From contig NW_006763292.1 of assembly GCF_000218685.1 (NCBI RefSeq), positions 1,509,685-1,573,684 of the forward strand: a DNA stretch of 64,000 nt, given 5' to 3'. Shown in pieces: positions 34,739 to 46,872 of the stretch; the stretch's first letter is position 1; the number at the start of each line of letters is the position of its first letter. Both the position numbers and the translations under genes were made by a program. The DNA comes from Serpula lacrymans var. lacrymans S7.9. Its lineage: Eukaryota > Basidiomycota > Agaricomycetes > Boletales > Serpulaceae. A model generated the notes under the pieces. It saw only the letters and a program-made list of their open reading frames with translations, ran no database searches and was not told the DNA's origin.

Positions 34739-35981
34739 GGCTTCAACAAGCTAAGGACACCAAGGTAAAGCAGAAGCTAAATGTTTAACTACAGAGTTCA
34801 TAACAAAACATAAGAACATGTAGAGGAAATATATGGCAGACTGAAAGCTGGACAGGAGAATAAGAGTAGGTATCCAGAGTACCGTATGGGAGCAAGGTAC
34901 AGGGCCATGCCAAGCAGCAGAAAATGAGGAGCATAATTCCTGGAAGAGCAAAGATTCAGGAATTTGGACTTGGGGTTTTCTGATTGTTCAGAGATTCTGG
35001 TTTACTAGCCAGTGGCATGGATATGACAATAGACCTCCCTTCATTATAGTATAGAGTCTTGAATCCCTCTTCTTAGAAGGCTCACCCTGGCTGACATATA
35101 CATGTCATGCCAGTTGGAGTGCATTATTTGCAAAACATAGAACAATGTCTTTTTGTCAGAGACTCAAATCACAATTTTTCAACTTTTGGAATGACAGAGA
35201 TAAAATTTCACCTAGACAAACAATATAGTGACAATGAGATATGTAGACATGGTATAATATGGGAGAGGGAAAAACATAGTGGAACAACATGCCAAGCCAT
35301 GATAGGAGGAATAAAAGCATATAAAGTCCATTACCATGTATCCATGCTTTTCCACACTATTTATATATACCAACACATTGTGCTAGTGAGAATGTACGGT
35401 TGACCCTACACCTGCAGACTTCAGTATATGGCCATTAGATGGTTCATGTATTGGACTCATAGTATGTAGCCTATAATTCAGTGGGGGTTTTGAGAGGGCT
35501 ATCTGGACCCTCCCTGGTGTGTATTTTGGAGAAGTACTACCACTATGGGCCCAATAACAGGTGAAAATAACCTGTGTAAATACTTGCTCAACTGTTTAAA
35601 GATGCCTCATGTCTGGATTCACCTAGTTTTAGAAGTGGGTGTTACTGTGTGAATACAAATACCATTTTAGGTTATTTTCCTTCTTGAATGAGTATGATTT
35701 TCACCATATTTTGATAGTGAAAGTAGCTTTATTTTTATGGCATTCAGGTCAATATACCAGGTGAAATAACCCAGGACTTCAATGTTGTTTATTAATGTAT
35801 ATCACAGTGGTATTCACCACATTTGATGGGTTACAAGCACCACTAATGGGTGGGGATATCCACTGAGATTCCGGGTGTTTATTACTGGGCTTAGAACCAG
35901 AAAATTGCGCAACTTACTGTAGGACTAAGAGTTAATATTTTGCAAGTGCTTTATTGGCCCAAGGTCATCTTGCGTATACTA
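34739..35981. other. Non-coding stretch
   Basis: An open stretch of 98 codons at 35107-35403 (+) has no recognisable domain. Nothing else is supported. Confidence 0.4.
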
Positions 35982-36341
35982 CACTGGGGGCAAAATCCTA
36001 AAATATGTGAAAAACACTTGAAAAATAGAGACATTGTTTTTTAGCATCTTTCTTTAAATAACATTGGGGTTCAATATTTTTTCAATGTTTTCTTAAAAAA
36101 TATTGGGGAAAATATACAAAATGTAATTTTTGCAAAACATTGGTAATCAGTATTGTATCTACACTGAGTGGAAAAGTATTTTGTGATAGTATATTATGGA
36201 TGTTTACCCTAATATCTCATGAGAAAATATTGAAAAAATAGTGGGTAAAATTTCTCCATTGTTATGTAGAGAAACAGGCTAAGGAACAAAGTCTTTTTTT
36301 TTCTTTTGTTTAATAAAAATCATGGGATTTTGCCCCCAGTG
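35982..36341. mobile_element. CACTA-like MITE, copy 2
   Basis: A 360-bp sister of 14047-14408 with ends CACTGGGGGCAAAATCC and the inverse. The perfect 3-bp duplication CTA flanks it (35979-35981, 36342-36344). Confidence 0.87.
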
Positions 36342-37275
36342 CTAATAAATATATATTTATGTTCAGTTTGAAGGCCCTGAAGCACTTAGCGCTCAAGTTT
36401 GGAGACAATTGGGGTACACTGGCTAATATTGGCAATGCAAGATAATCAATAACAGAGTTATATATCTGACAGTGATTGGTCAAGTGCGCTTGATCAAAAC
36501 TACTTCCTTGCCTTGACTGACTCATCTGGCGAACAAAATATAATCCATAAAAGCTGGTACTACTCTCAAGCTTACTGGCTGCATGATTGTCTTCCAACAT
36601 TCGGCTGAATTCAAGTGGAACCCAGCTCAAAATTCTCAATAACAGGGTCAAGACAAGTGTGGTGTTTATAATTGACCGGCTTGGGGGCAGGCTTAGCAGA
36701 GATTGACACTATTTTGGAGCGCTAGCATGGTCCAGGTGAGCCTATCAATCAATTTCTTGTTATTAATTTTGATTATTAATTTGTAACTTCATAATATGTT
36801 GTTAATGCCTTCAGGCGGTTGTACATTTAGTTACACATTGTATTGGCTGTTTGCAATGTGAACAATCATTGATGATCATATTTCAGATCTCCAGGACATT
36901 GATGATGTACTCAGACAAGTTAACCATCTTCATAGTCCAAACTGCATCCATAACTTCAATTTGGTGAACATGTAGTAAACACTTTTTTAAATTCTTGTCA
37001 GCCGCAGGTTTGATGTTTTTGCAAAATGCTGTAGTCAGCAAACCGTTTGAGAAATGATTCTTCATACAAAGCACCTGCAGTAGCTTTTTGATGTGACAAT
37101 ATCAAATTCTACTTTGGCACACTGTCACCATGGGTTGATTAGACACAAGCAGTAAAATTGATTGATTAACATGTCTAAACATTATAATGGTGCTACTTAA
37201 GATACTATACTATAACACTAATTATATCAACGATGAGGCTTTATTTCACATTTGCAAGAGGTTGACCAGGGCAGA
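36342..37275. other. Non-coding stretch before gypsy element 3
   Basis: Two minus-strand open stretches (36310-36651, 36883-37074) show no recognisable product. Confidence 0.35.
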
Positions 37276-37687
37276 TGTTACGATACACAATTTTTGAACC
37301 TTTAAATTTTATTCTCCTCTTTAACTTTCTTCTGTAGTTTTTACACACTGTGCTAACTTTCCATTTTGTTCGAACTCCACCTTCTCGTGCTGCACTGCCT
37401 TTTCCTTATTTTAGCTACAAATCTCTCATGCAGTGGAGCTGGTTACACAGGCTGTGCCCCATGACATCATCAGCCACTGCCTCCATCAACTGTACAGTGC
37501 ACATGTACAAACAAACCTGTAGTAGTATATATACCCCAATAGATCAAGGAGACTCCTCAGCAAGTCCTCCTGTTGTTTACCCACAACAAACTCAGTCCCA
37601 TCCAAAGGGTAACCACTCCCCTCACTTCTTTATAGCTTTGTCTCAGTTGTGCGCCAGAGTATACAGACCAAACTCTTGGTTGTAACA
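37276..37687 (+). repeat. 5' LTR of gypsy element 3
   Basis: A 412-bp LTR from TGTTACGATACACAA to GGTTGTAACA, followed by the leader TTAAGACTCGCTC that matches the leader of element 1. Confidence 0.92.
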
Positions 37688-38185
37688 TTAAGACTCGCTC
37701 TTTACTACTTTCTTGCACTTTGTGCAAACCCGGTCCCCAGGGTTAAGGGGTTATTGTTTTGGAATATCCCATATAGCAGAAGGGTGCACTCCTGGCTACG
37801 GTCCTGTAGTACTCAGGGAGAAGGGACAATTAAACTATACATGGCCCCCAGTGTTAAGGGGAGTACTTTAGCTCAGCAATAGTGTGAAACTATTGTTGAT
37901 TAGAATTTAAATACAAAAACTTTGCTTTCTCTTTCCTCTGACAAGGCCGGGCACTTGCTTCCGTCAGTCTGGAGAAGGGTTGATAGCTTAGCAAGCGGAC
38001 CACCCCCTGACAACTGTTTGGACCAGGGTTTATTATGAAATACCTTTTATATACAATTTCAAATACTATGGTGTGGGTAGTCGGAGGTTGAGATCCAATA
38101 CTCAGCTGGGAAGAGGTTGATCCGCAGATAGCAAGCAGGTACCCCCAGTTACCTTTTTTTTACTTTACAAAGAGAACAAGTTGAC

Positions 38186-39242
38186 ATGTCATCGCAAAAC
38201 CAACCCGACATCAACACTCTGTTGCACAACATGTGTGCACAGGTTTTGGCATTGACCACGCAGCTCACTGAGCTTCAAGCAAACCCCCCTGAAGCAGTTG
38301 AGCAGAAATTCAATAAAAAAGTCGAAATTATTGCTGACCCCGGGCTTGATTTGCTGAATGGTGTATCAAGCTCCAAATTTGGATCAAGGTGGACTGTGAT
38401 GTATTTGCTGATGAGTTTGAAATAGTGACAGCTGTGTTGTCAAGACTCAAAGGACCTGTAGTGGGTCAATACGCCCAAGTTAGACTCCGGGAATGCTACA
38501 CCGCTGGTCACTGGCCTACCTGGGATGATCTCAAAGTAGAGATCAAAAAATATTTCAAACCTCTACCAGCCCTTGGATATCAACACTCAATTGCACAATG
38601 TTGTCTGACAAGGCCCAGGCTTTGACCTTGACAATTCCAATATTTCAAACCTCAAGCTGAGCATGACTGGGCACGTCAGCAAATCTGTACCTTCAAACAA
38701 GGAAACTTGAGAACGGATGACTTTGTTACCCGGTTCCTGGCCTCTCCATCCAAGGGGGTTTAGGAATGCGGAGTGAGAACCTTTTAGCAGCTGCTGAGGA
38801 GGTTCCAAAAATTGGTAGGGTCATAGAGCTCTACACTATGCAATTTGGTGGCAGGTCCTCCACCAAAAATAACTATTCCCAGAGGCGCCCTGGGTCATCA
38901 AACCAAACTCAAAATCACTCTCACGGGTTCAAGCTGTTTGGGCTACAGCCAGGGCAGGGTGCTCCTATGGATATTGGTGCAGTCCAACACAGAGAAATGT
39001 GCAGATTCAAGGGCAACTGCTACAACTGTGGCCAGGAGGGACACATGTCCCAAGATTGCAGAAGTGGGGCATAGGCCGCCCAACAAAAAAATAACCAAGA
39101 GTGCCAGGTGCGCCAATTAGGAACGGAGAAACCGGACAATTGGCTTAATACTCTTGCCAGTTGTTTGTATGACAAAATCAGGGCCTTCTTCTATGATCAG
39201 CAGGTTACTGAAATGAAAGCTCAGGGAAAAGAGTTCAGAGCT
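38186..39242 (+). pseudogene. Gag of gypsy element 3, degenerate
   Basis: It starts with ATG at 38186 and shares the matrix/capsid motifs of element 1 (WPTWDDLKVEIKKYFKP). The frame is broken by a deletion near 38345, by the retroposon at 38564, by a 1-bp loss near 38740 and by a deletion of the segment after QGGL. The CCHC knuckle CYNCGQEGHMSQDC (about 39018-39059) is intact, followed by a stop. Confidence 0.83.
38564..38638 (+). mobile_element. Short retroposon copy with 15-bp target duplication
   Basis: 75 bp homologous to the right part of the insertion at 10799-10983, ending at CTTTGACCTTGACAATTCC. The 15-bp sequence AATATTTCAAACCTC is present on both sides (38549-38563, 38639-38653), typical of target-primed reverse transcription by LINE machinery. 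The tRNA-like part is missing. Confidence 0.8.
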
Positions 39243-39442
39243 TAGGTCACTTGGGTGACTTCACTCCTCATAACTATAACTATAAAGTAAACCACAACAA
39301 AGTGGCCCCTGCACCGGATTGTTGCACAAGCAATAATGGAAAGAAGGGGGTGGCTCCCCAATTTGTAAATAGATTTCTCAATTTATTATCTGAAGTATGT
39401 ACTTGTATGGAAAATTGTGACTGTAATATTTATAATACCACC

Positions 39443-39864
39443 TGTGACAACACCAACAAGACACAGTCTTGGGGCACTAGAGCACAATGAAAACAACACT
39501 CAAAAGAAGAGGAAGAGGTGGGAGTGGTTACCCATTAGAATTCAACAAGTTAGTTGTTGGTAGACAACAGGAGGACTTGCTGAGTCCTTCCCTATGTATT
39601 GCTCCTGTATATATACTAAAATACATGAGGTACAGTACAGTTGTAAATAAAGTTTAAAGTCCGATGTCTAGCATGTGACCAGTCACATGGTGAGCCTAGA
39701 CACTGGTCAGGTGATGTGTCACATGATTGGTCATGTGACTTATGAAAAGTCCGAAAATGTAAAGTAAAGTGAATGGTCACATGATCAGTCATGTGACTTG
39801 GAAAATGAAAAGTAAAAGTACAAAAAGTGAAGCGTAAATAGGTGCTGGTATGTCAATTGTAACA
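39443..39864 (-). mobile_element. Nested LTR, subfamily B
   Basis: A 422-bp LTR from TGTGACAACACC to AATTGTAACA, inserted in gypsy element 3. Flanks CCACC (39438-39442) and CCACT (39865-39869) form a duplication with one mismatch. It contains the same CATGTGAC/GTCACATG cluster as 24911-25310. Confidence 0.86.
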
Positions 39865-40225
39865 CCACTGCTGCACCAGCGTCTCCCTTAGAGTGTGGCC
39901 CTGGCAAGGCAAACACAAGGGTGCTTGATTCTGGCAAAATAAAAAATAAAAACATATAAAATATGGAAGTAGAAAAACATGTTTTTTTTGATTTTCCTAA
40001 TTCTTCTTTGGACCAACTTTCCACCATAATCCCAAGGTGTGTGTTGATGCACATATATTTATTGCAAAAAGAAAAACATTTAGAACTTGTTGTGGAAGAT
40101 CTTGCCCAGGGCATAGTACACCCAACCAGTGCACTGCTTGATTGAAGCGCTAATGGCATCTTCATTGATCAGGTCTGGGCGGAGCAAGTTGGACTTCCCC
40201 TTGTAAAATTAGATATGTCTATTCC
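39865..40225 (+). pseudogene. Protease remnant of gypsy element 3
   Basis: The homologue of the protease of elements 1 and 2, with HPTSALLD followed by a stop in place of Ser in the catalytic D-S-G. Homology ends at about 40225. Confidence 0.75.
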
Positions 40226-42027
40226 TAGACATGTCCGTATTATATAGCTCTATATAGCAGCACTATTTTGAGCCATTTGCTATGCCTGCTATAGTTGCAC
40301 ATTTGTGTTATACATTGTTGCCTTTACTATGGCTGCTTTCATAGAGTATAAGAGATATCATAATTCTGGATTCTTGTTTCAAATTAATTATACTTTACTT
40401 TTACTATAGCATATAGCAAACTGTCAGAATTTATTCCTAATACTGTTGTATGACATGCATAGAGTAAACTACTGTAATGAAGTGAACCCCCACAAACTAG
40501 AAAATTCTCTCAACTTCTTGTTTGGTCTTAAGATACTTATTCACTATGGACGACATTCAATATTATTGTATGAATACACTTTGATAATACTCACAGAATT
40601 TCACAAATAACTTGATAAGTTTTCTTTATAAGCCTTGATGAATAGTGCAAGCCTCATCTGGTAAGTGATTATAAGTATAGGTATAGATATAAATGGAGGA
40701 ACATACTTTGGCTTGTTAACCTATTCACACCTATTCAGAAAAAGATAAGGTGGTCAAACACACTTTGGAGTAGACATAACATACCTTAGTCATAATTGAA
40801 GCAATAGTGTATGCTGCTACTACCAGCTGATGATGTAGTAGTGGAATATGTTGGGTATTGATATGGCATTGGTGCCAGTGGCCACTGCAAATAGAGCAGA
40901 GTTAATTTCAGTACCTTATAAGATAGTTATTAGAAAAAACTATACCTAGAGCTAACAGCATACCTAATAAGTATGCTATTAGCTCAATGTTATTGCAACT
41001 TAAAAGGAAAGAAGGATGTGCAGGACTCTGAAGTGCAATGGTGTACTATTTTGATGTAATATGTAACATCACACTAGTGCCACGTATGTTTCAAGAGCTG
41101 ACTCTGAAAAAGATATGGCACTGCTGGAAAATTTGCTTTGGTGCCACATATTCAAACTCCGCTTAAATTCATTCTTGTGCATCAAGCAAGACACTTCAAC
41201 TTTGATGCAATATCAATAGTGTTCTCTAGTACCTGTACAATTGAATATTTTTCATAGATTTTTTGAATAAAACCATTAGACTAAATTACCTGCATACCAA
41301 ACCATTGTATGAGTAATAGGGGCATTCTCATCAGCACCAAATGTCTCATAGAAATTAACAAGCTATTATAGCACATATACCATCTATTATAGCAATGCCT
41401 GGTTGCTGAAATGTATAGACAATATTTGGAACATATGTAATAGACTTCCATTACATAAATAATCAGGCTGACACACATGCCAAACCAGTTAGTGAGTAAT
41501 AATGGTGTTTTCATCATAATCAGAATGAAATTCCCAAAGATAGAAACAAGCTATTATAGCTACTATAGCAGCTATGCTATTTATTATAGAAAAAACTTGA
41601 TTATTATAGTAATACATTAGTTGTCATAGAAGCCATAGAAACATGCTTGGCTATATAGCAAAATGGTTTTTCCTGATGTCATCATACCAGTATACTGTCA
41701 TATATACCACCAATGGTTCTACTATCACCCTGTTCCTTACTATCACCTCAAATCTTCACATTAACTCCCTCATCCCAGTTTTGATAGTTCCCAATTGCCA
41801 AACCACATGCAGCTGTGGTGAGGTGTCCTCACGTACACCACTGATACCAATTCATCAGGAAAAACACTTTGGCTATATAGGCTGTTATAGTACTATATTT
41901 GCAAAAATAGATGTCATAGGGATCATAGTTGTAATAGAAACCCCAGCATCTATTCAGGAATAATGTGCTCTTATAGTACTCTTATAGTTGACTATAGTTC
42001 CAACAGACTCGTATAGTAGCATCAATA
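40226..42027. other. Repeat-rich non-coding region
   Basis: The region is rich in CTATAG-type repeats. It includes a right end TTTTTCCTGATG at 41667-41678 and a left end CATCAGGAAAAACACTTTGG at 41852-41871, of the family at 16621-17212. Sequence 41865-42000 is the inverse of 17085-17207. The right part is cut by the copia LTR at 42028. Confidence 0.5.
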
Positions 42028-42347
42028 TATTAATAACAAAGCTTGAAGGAAGTGTCTAGCCACTTGCTGAGAGCAATCAGGGACTGGAACTAGAGTCCAA
42101 TGTGAGTAACTTTATTATTAGAGAGTATGACAGGTATACAGTACCTAGAGTCCAATGTGAGTAACTAGAGAATAGGAAGCATTGGACTCTGCAGTACTGT
42201 CCGAAGTTTTGTAAACAAAGGTAAACAAAGCAGCCACAAAGGCAAAATAATAGAGAACACAATCAATAGTGAATGATAGAAGAATAGATAGAGAAAGGAA
42301 TGAAAATATATAGGTAGCACAAAGGTGCAGAATCACCAAAACTAACA
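42028..42347 (-). repeat. 3' LTR of copia element 1
   Basis: A 320-bp LTR nearly identical to 26539-26858, starting TGTTAGTTTT and ending TAATA in element orientation. Confidence 0.88.
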
Positions 42348-42376
42348 CTCCCCCCTGATGCTGCACCTCCCAAGCA

Positions 42377-43384
42377 TCAGCTCCCCCCTGATCTAATAAG
42401 TCCCATCATCTTCCTGAACACTTCCACTTTAGGCTTGGCAAGAGCCTTGGTCAACAAGTTTGCAGGCATTTCAGCAGTGGGAACAAAGGTAGGAGCAATC
42501 TGCCCAGAGTCAACAACATCTCTCAACCAATGCCATCGCAGATCAAGGTGTTTAATCCGACCATGGTGCTCAGGGTTCTTGGATACAGAGATGGCAGATT
42601 GGTTGTCAATATGAAGAGTGGAAGGAGAGGTGATAGGATAGCCCATTTCCTTCAACAAATTTCGCATCCAGCAAATCTCTTTGCCAGCCTCAACAGCAGC
42701 AATGTATTCTGCTTCAGTGGTGGACAGAGCAACAATGTTCTGAAGCTTGGAGCTCCAGGAGACAGGACCAGATCCCATCTTGACAATATAGGCACCAGTA
42801 GAACAACCAGAGTCCTTGTCACCACCATGATCAGCATCAGAGAAAGTGGTGAAGAGTTCAGTGGAATTGGGATCAGGACCAAGGACAAGGGAATGATCAA
42901 GGGTGCCTTGCAAGTAGCGGAACAAGTGCTTGACAGCGCTCCAGTGAGTAAGACCAGGATTAGAGTTATATCTGGCAAGGACTCCAACAGTGTAGGCAAT
43001 GTCAGGACGAGTTGTAGTGGCCAGATACATCAGAGCACCAACAGCAGCAAGGTAGGGAATGTCCTTCATCAAAGCAGCATCACTGGATGTTTTGGGAGAC
43101 ATGTCCTTGGTGAGGCGCAAACCAGGATCCATGGGAGTGGACACAGGCTTGCAGTCCTTCATGCCAAAGCGCTCCAAAATGTCCAGAGTGTACTGATGTT
43201 GGGAGAGGGAGATGGTGCAATTACTTAAATCTCTAGTGATGGAAATGCCAAGTAGGTAAGAAGTAGGGCCAAGATCACGAAGCTTAAAGTGCAGGGAGAG
43301 GTCCTTGACAGCTTGGTCAAGTGCAGAAGTAAAAGTGGATGCCAGTGTCATGTCATCAACAAAGACAGGCAGGATAATGCGCAA
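42377..43384 (-). pseudogene. Copia reverse transcriptase (second part) and RNase H
   Basis: Open for 335 codons. It begins at the RT catalytic box (PVFVDDMTLAS) and continues through SYLLGISITRD, TRPDIAYTVGVLARYNSNP and the RNase H motifs (SDADHGGDKDSG, ALSTTEAEYIAAVEAGKE, HIDNQSAI). It is separated from the upstream frame by a frameshift around 43380. Both RT aspartates and the RNase H acidic residues are present. Confidence 0.92.
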
Positions 43385-45405
43385 TCAGCTCTGTTAAAGA
43401 CATAGAGGGCAGAGTCTGAATAAGTACGCTTGAATCCGAGTTTTTCAAGCACAGTGAGCATCTTCTGGTTCCACATTCTGCCTCCCTGCTTTGTCCCATA
43501 GATGGCCTTGTCCAACTGGCAAACAAGATTGCAAGGACCCTGATGGAATCCCTCTGGCTGATGCATGTAGACCTTGACATCCATGACTCCATTCAGGAAT
43601 GCATGGGAAATGTCAATGGAGCACAAATGGAGGTTGTGGATGGCTGCAATGGCAAGGACAACTCTGATGGATGATATGCGGACAGTAGGTGCATATATTT
43701 CGAGGAAATCAAAGCCAGGGCGCTGGTTATAACCTTTGGCCACATATCTGGCCTTGTAGCGCTCAACACTGCCATCTGAGTTGCGCTTGATCTTGAAGAC
43801 CCACTTGCCACCAATAGCCTTGACTCCAGGAGGTAGTTCCACTAGTGACCAAGTACTATTATGCTCATGAGCTTGAAGCTCTTCCATGGCTGCCTTTCTC
43901 CATTTATCTGCATCAGGACGCTTCATTGCATCTGCAAATGACCTAGGCTCAGCAGAGTCTCCAAAGTGTGCCACTTCATCATCAACTGCCTCAGAATCAC
44001 TGTCATCACTCTCAATGGCAGGAGTAGGTTGTCTGTGTTGAAGCCACCATGGTCTAGGTGGTCTCCTAGCCCTTACAGGGCGTCTCAGTGCAATAGGCAA
44101 GTCAGGAGAAGGTGAGCGATGAGGAGGGTGATTTGGAAGCTCAGGAGGTTGATTCACAGGTGGTTTTGCATCAAGGTCCAAATGAGGCCCATTGTCAGGC
44201 AATGGCTGAGGCTGCTGAAGTGCAGCTGGTGGGCCCATATCTCCCCCTGGACCTGGTGCAGGGACATCCTCAATCAGGCCCAATGGCATGGATAGTGAAG
44301 GTGGAGTGGGAGGTGGAGGCGGGACATTGTTAGAAGGCCTCTTCAAGCCAGGGAAGTAGCGCTCATCAAAATCAGCTCTGTCAGAGATAACAGTGCACTT
44401 GGTGGTAGGATTGTAGAATTTCCATCCCTTGTACCCCTTGGGGTAACCAATGAACACACATTTCTCCATATGAGAGCCAAAGACGCCTCTTTTGTCCTTT
44501 TGCACATGCACATAGGCAGTGCAGCCCCAAACGCGAAGGTGAGACATGTCAGGCTTGCGTCCATACCACAACTCAAATGGAGTGGCATGGGCCACTGCAT
44601 CAGTGGGACACCTGTTCCAGACATGCACCAAAGCGGACAGACATTCACCCCAGAAGCTGTTAGGCAATGCAGACTCTGATAACATGGCAGTGATACGCTC
44701 AGTCAGAAGTCTGTTTGCTCGCTCTGCCACACCATTCTGCTGAGGACGATTCCTGGTGGTATGCTGTCTGACAATCCCATGGTCATCTGTGAATTGCTCA
44801 AATTCCTTGGACATGTACTCTCCCCCTTTGTCATCGTGCAGAGCCTTGATTTTACGCTCCAATTGAGTCTCAGCATAAGCCTTGAATCTCTTGAAAGCAT
44901 CAAAGACATCTGACTTGGCCTTGAGAGGCACAACAACACGGAATCGACTGTGATCGTCAATGAAGGTGACCCAGTAGCGATAACCAGAGAATGTGGGGGA
45001 AGAGACTTGGTGTACATCAGAATGGATGAGGTCCAAAGGATGAGCAGAGCAAGTATCAGATGAGGGGAATGGATTGGCATGCATCTTGCCAGACAAGCAC
45101 GGTTCACAGACAGGATCAGGAGCAGCCTTGGATTCCAGTGTAAGCCCAGTGACCAGATCTCTCTGTATCAGTCTCTTGACATCAGCATGATGGTGGTGAG
45201 CCAATCTGCGATGCCAGAGCATCAAATCAAGTGGTATAGTCGCAGTAAAATGTCCCAATTCAACACAAGCAGCAGTAGATCCATCAAGGAATGCTGCATT
45301 GTTGTCATTGATAGTTGCAGTGAACAAGAGAGTGTTGTCACACATAAAGGACATGGAATGAGACGAAATAGTGACATTGAAACCACTTTGACGAGTTAAA
45401 TACAA
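43348..45405 (-). pseudogene. Copia integrase and reverse transcriptase (first part)
   Basis: A 685-codon frame. It begins with the pre-integrase zinc region (HRRLAHHHHADVKRL...CEPC), continues with the integrase core (HSDVHQV, WVTFIDDHSRF, QQNGVAERANR, that is D,D,E) and a Pro-rich linker with PPPPPTPP, then the RT fingers (GGKWVFKIKRNSDGSVERYK) and palm (CSIDISHAFLNG). It ends at the frameshift near 43380, just before the catalytic FVDD box. The TGA at 45424-45426 separates it from Gag/protease. Confidence 0.92.
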
Positions 45406-45423
45406 GACTGAGAGGAGATTATT

Positions 45424-46208
45424 TCAAAGATCTGGTACATGGAGCACTCTAGAGAATTCCACAGCCCTAGCCACTTTGCCATTCATCACAGGATTAAACA
45501 CCACAGTACCAACACCAGCTGAATAGACAACAGTGTGATCAGCCAGCTTGATTGGCACACAATATGGGGTATAGTGGTGCATCCAATGACGATGAGGTGT
45601 CATATGAGAAGTGGCGCCTGTGTCTGCATTCCAATCAATGTCAGCATCAAGTTGGAGAAGGCAATGAGGATCAGAGGGATGAATGGAACGAAGACTTGCA
45701 TTCCCAGCTGATTCAGTGACCACAGTAGATGAATTGGCATTGTTGGGCGAAGATTTGGGCTGCTGAGAGGTATTCTGAGAGTTGCTGGAGCCTGCCTGAG
45801 CCTTATTGCCACGCTTGTAGCGATTCTTAGCACCCTCCACTGCCTGTTGGCGACTAGCAATGTATCTGTGGCATTTGTCTTGGGTATGACCAAGTAAACC
45901 ACAGAAATCACACTGAACGCGAGTAGAGGTGGTGGATTGGTTGCAATGATGGCAGTTAGGATGGGTGCAGGTGCTATTGGCAGTGGTAGACGAAGAATGC
46001 AAGGCAGAATCGACTTCAGCACGACGACGGCGATTGACCTCTTCAGCAAGGAAAGCATCCCTGAGCTGGGTCTTGTCCAAGGTGCCCAGAAGTAGTAGAG
46101 ATGAAGTGAAGTGGGCAGTCTCATGACAGCACTGGCATGCCCTGCAGTAGCAAGATCCAGAAGATGACTGGGAAATATATCAAGGGTGATCCTACGCCTT
46201 TTCCCCAT
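45424..46208 (-). pseudogene. Copia Gag C-terminus and protease
   Basis: From Met at 46080 the frame carries the helical end of Gag (LRDAFLAEEVNRRRR), a CCHC knuckle (CDFCGLLGHTQDKC) and the protease core DIDWNADTGATSHM. It stops with TGA after HVPDL, where the following codons continue the same protein, so the stop is a nonsense mutation, probably CGA to TGA. Gag upstream of 46080 is frame-broken. Confidence 0.88.
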
Positions 46209-46389
46209 CTTTGGCAGTAAAGAGAGAGCTGCACATGTAGAAATAGAGGTAGAGGTAGAAGACTTTCTGGGGAAACTAGTCCTCCCCTGTATAACAACAG
46301 GCCTGGACTTGGGCTGCTATATAGGCTGTTAGCTTTATGAATGTAAGAAGTATTCAGAAACATACTTGATCATCCAGAATAAGTTGATC

Positions 46390-46872
46390 AACATCTTAGC
46401 AGCATGTAAGTATTTTCCTCTAGGAATGATTATATCTTACCCTCTGGTCTAGCACCCTCATCCTCATCATAATTATCCCTGCTTTCATCCTCACCTATGT
46501 GTGGCTTTTGAGTTAGGACCCTTGAAAATCTTTCTCATCGGAATTATCGTCAATGGCTTGTTTTTTTCTAGGAGGGTTTGGTGGTGTAACTGGGCCAACA
46601 TCATTAAGATCCTGTTTTTCTTCATCCCTTAAACTAGCTGCTTTCTTTCTTGTTGCTCAGAGAGATGAGTGTATTCTTTATAAATCCAGAATACATGTCT
46701 TACCTATGCATTTGGCTTCCATTGCCTCTTTCTGAGCTGCCTGGGTAGATTTTACCCTGGCATTCATAGTCATGAGGTGCTGGTACTCCTCAGCACTTAA
46801 AGTAACCGCATTGCTTTGCCCCTTAGAGGCATTAGCTTTAGATTTACCCTTTGTATTTTTTTTGCCTGCCAT
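46390..46872 (-). pseudogene. First exons of an unidentified gene
   Basis: The minus strand begins MAGKKNTKGKSKANASKG with a good start context, continues to about 46700 (EEYQHLMTMNARVKSTQAAQ) and reaches a GTAAG donor. A second open segment at 46510-46655 carries LRDEEKQDLNDVGPVTPP. Lysine-rich starts of this kind are common in transposon proteins. The rest is cut by copia element 1, so no function can be given. Confidence 0.4.

Larger units (their letters stand above)
37276..40225 (+). mobile_element. Gypsy element 3: truncated chromovirus with nested insertions
   Basis: The 5' LTR (37276-37687), leader, Gag and part of protease are present; everything beyond the protease core is missing after about 40225, and no 3' LTR follows. 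Gag carries a 75-bp retroposon insertion (38564-38638) and several frameshifts. Between Gag and protease a complete LTR of subfamily B is nested (39443-39864). Confidence 0.9.
42028..46208 (-). mobile_element. Copia element 1: nearly complete Ty1/copia, 5'-truncated
   Basis: A minus-strand element with 3' LTR (42028-42347), duplicated polypurine tracts (CTCCCCCCTGAT at 42348-42359 and 42381-42392 in plus reading), and pol in the copia order protease, integrase, reverse transcriptase, RNase H. The N-terminal half of Gag and the 5' LTR are absent beyond about 46208. Only one stop and one frameshift were found in pol, so the insertion is fairly young. A solo LTR of the same family is at 26539-26858. 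Confidence 0.93.

Noticed and set aside
42530..43228. Plus-strand 232-codon open stretch
   Set aside because: It lies opposite the clear RNase H frame of copia element 1 and has no domain of its own, so it is an antisense shadow.
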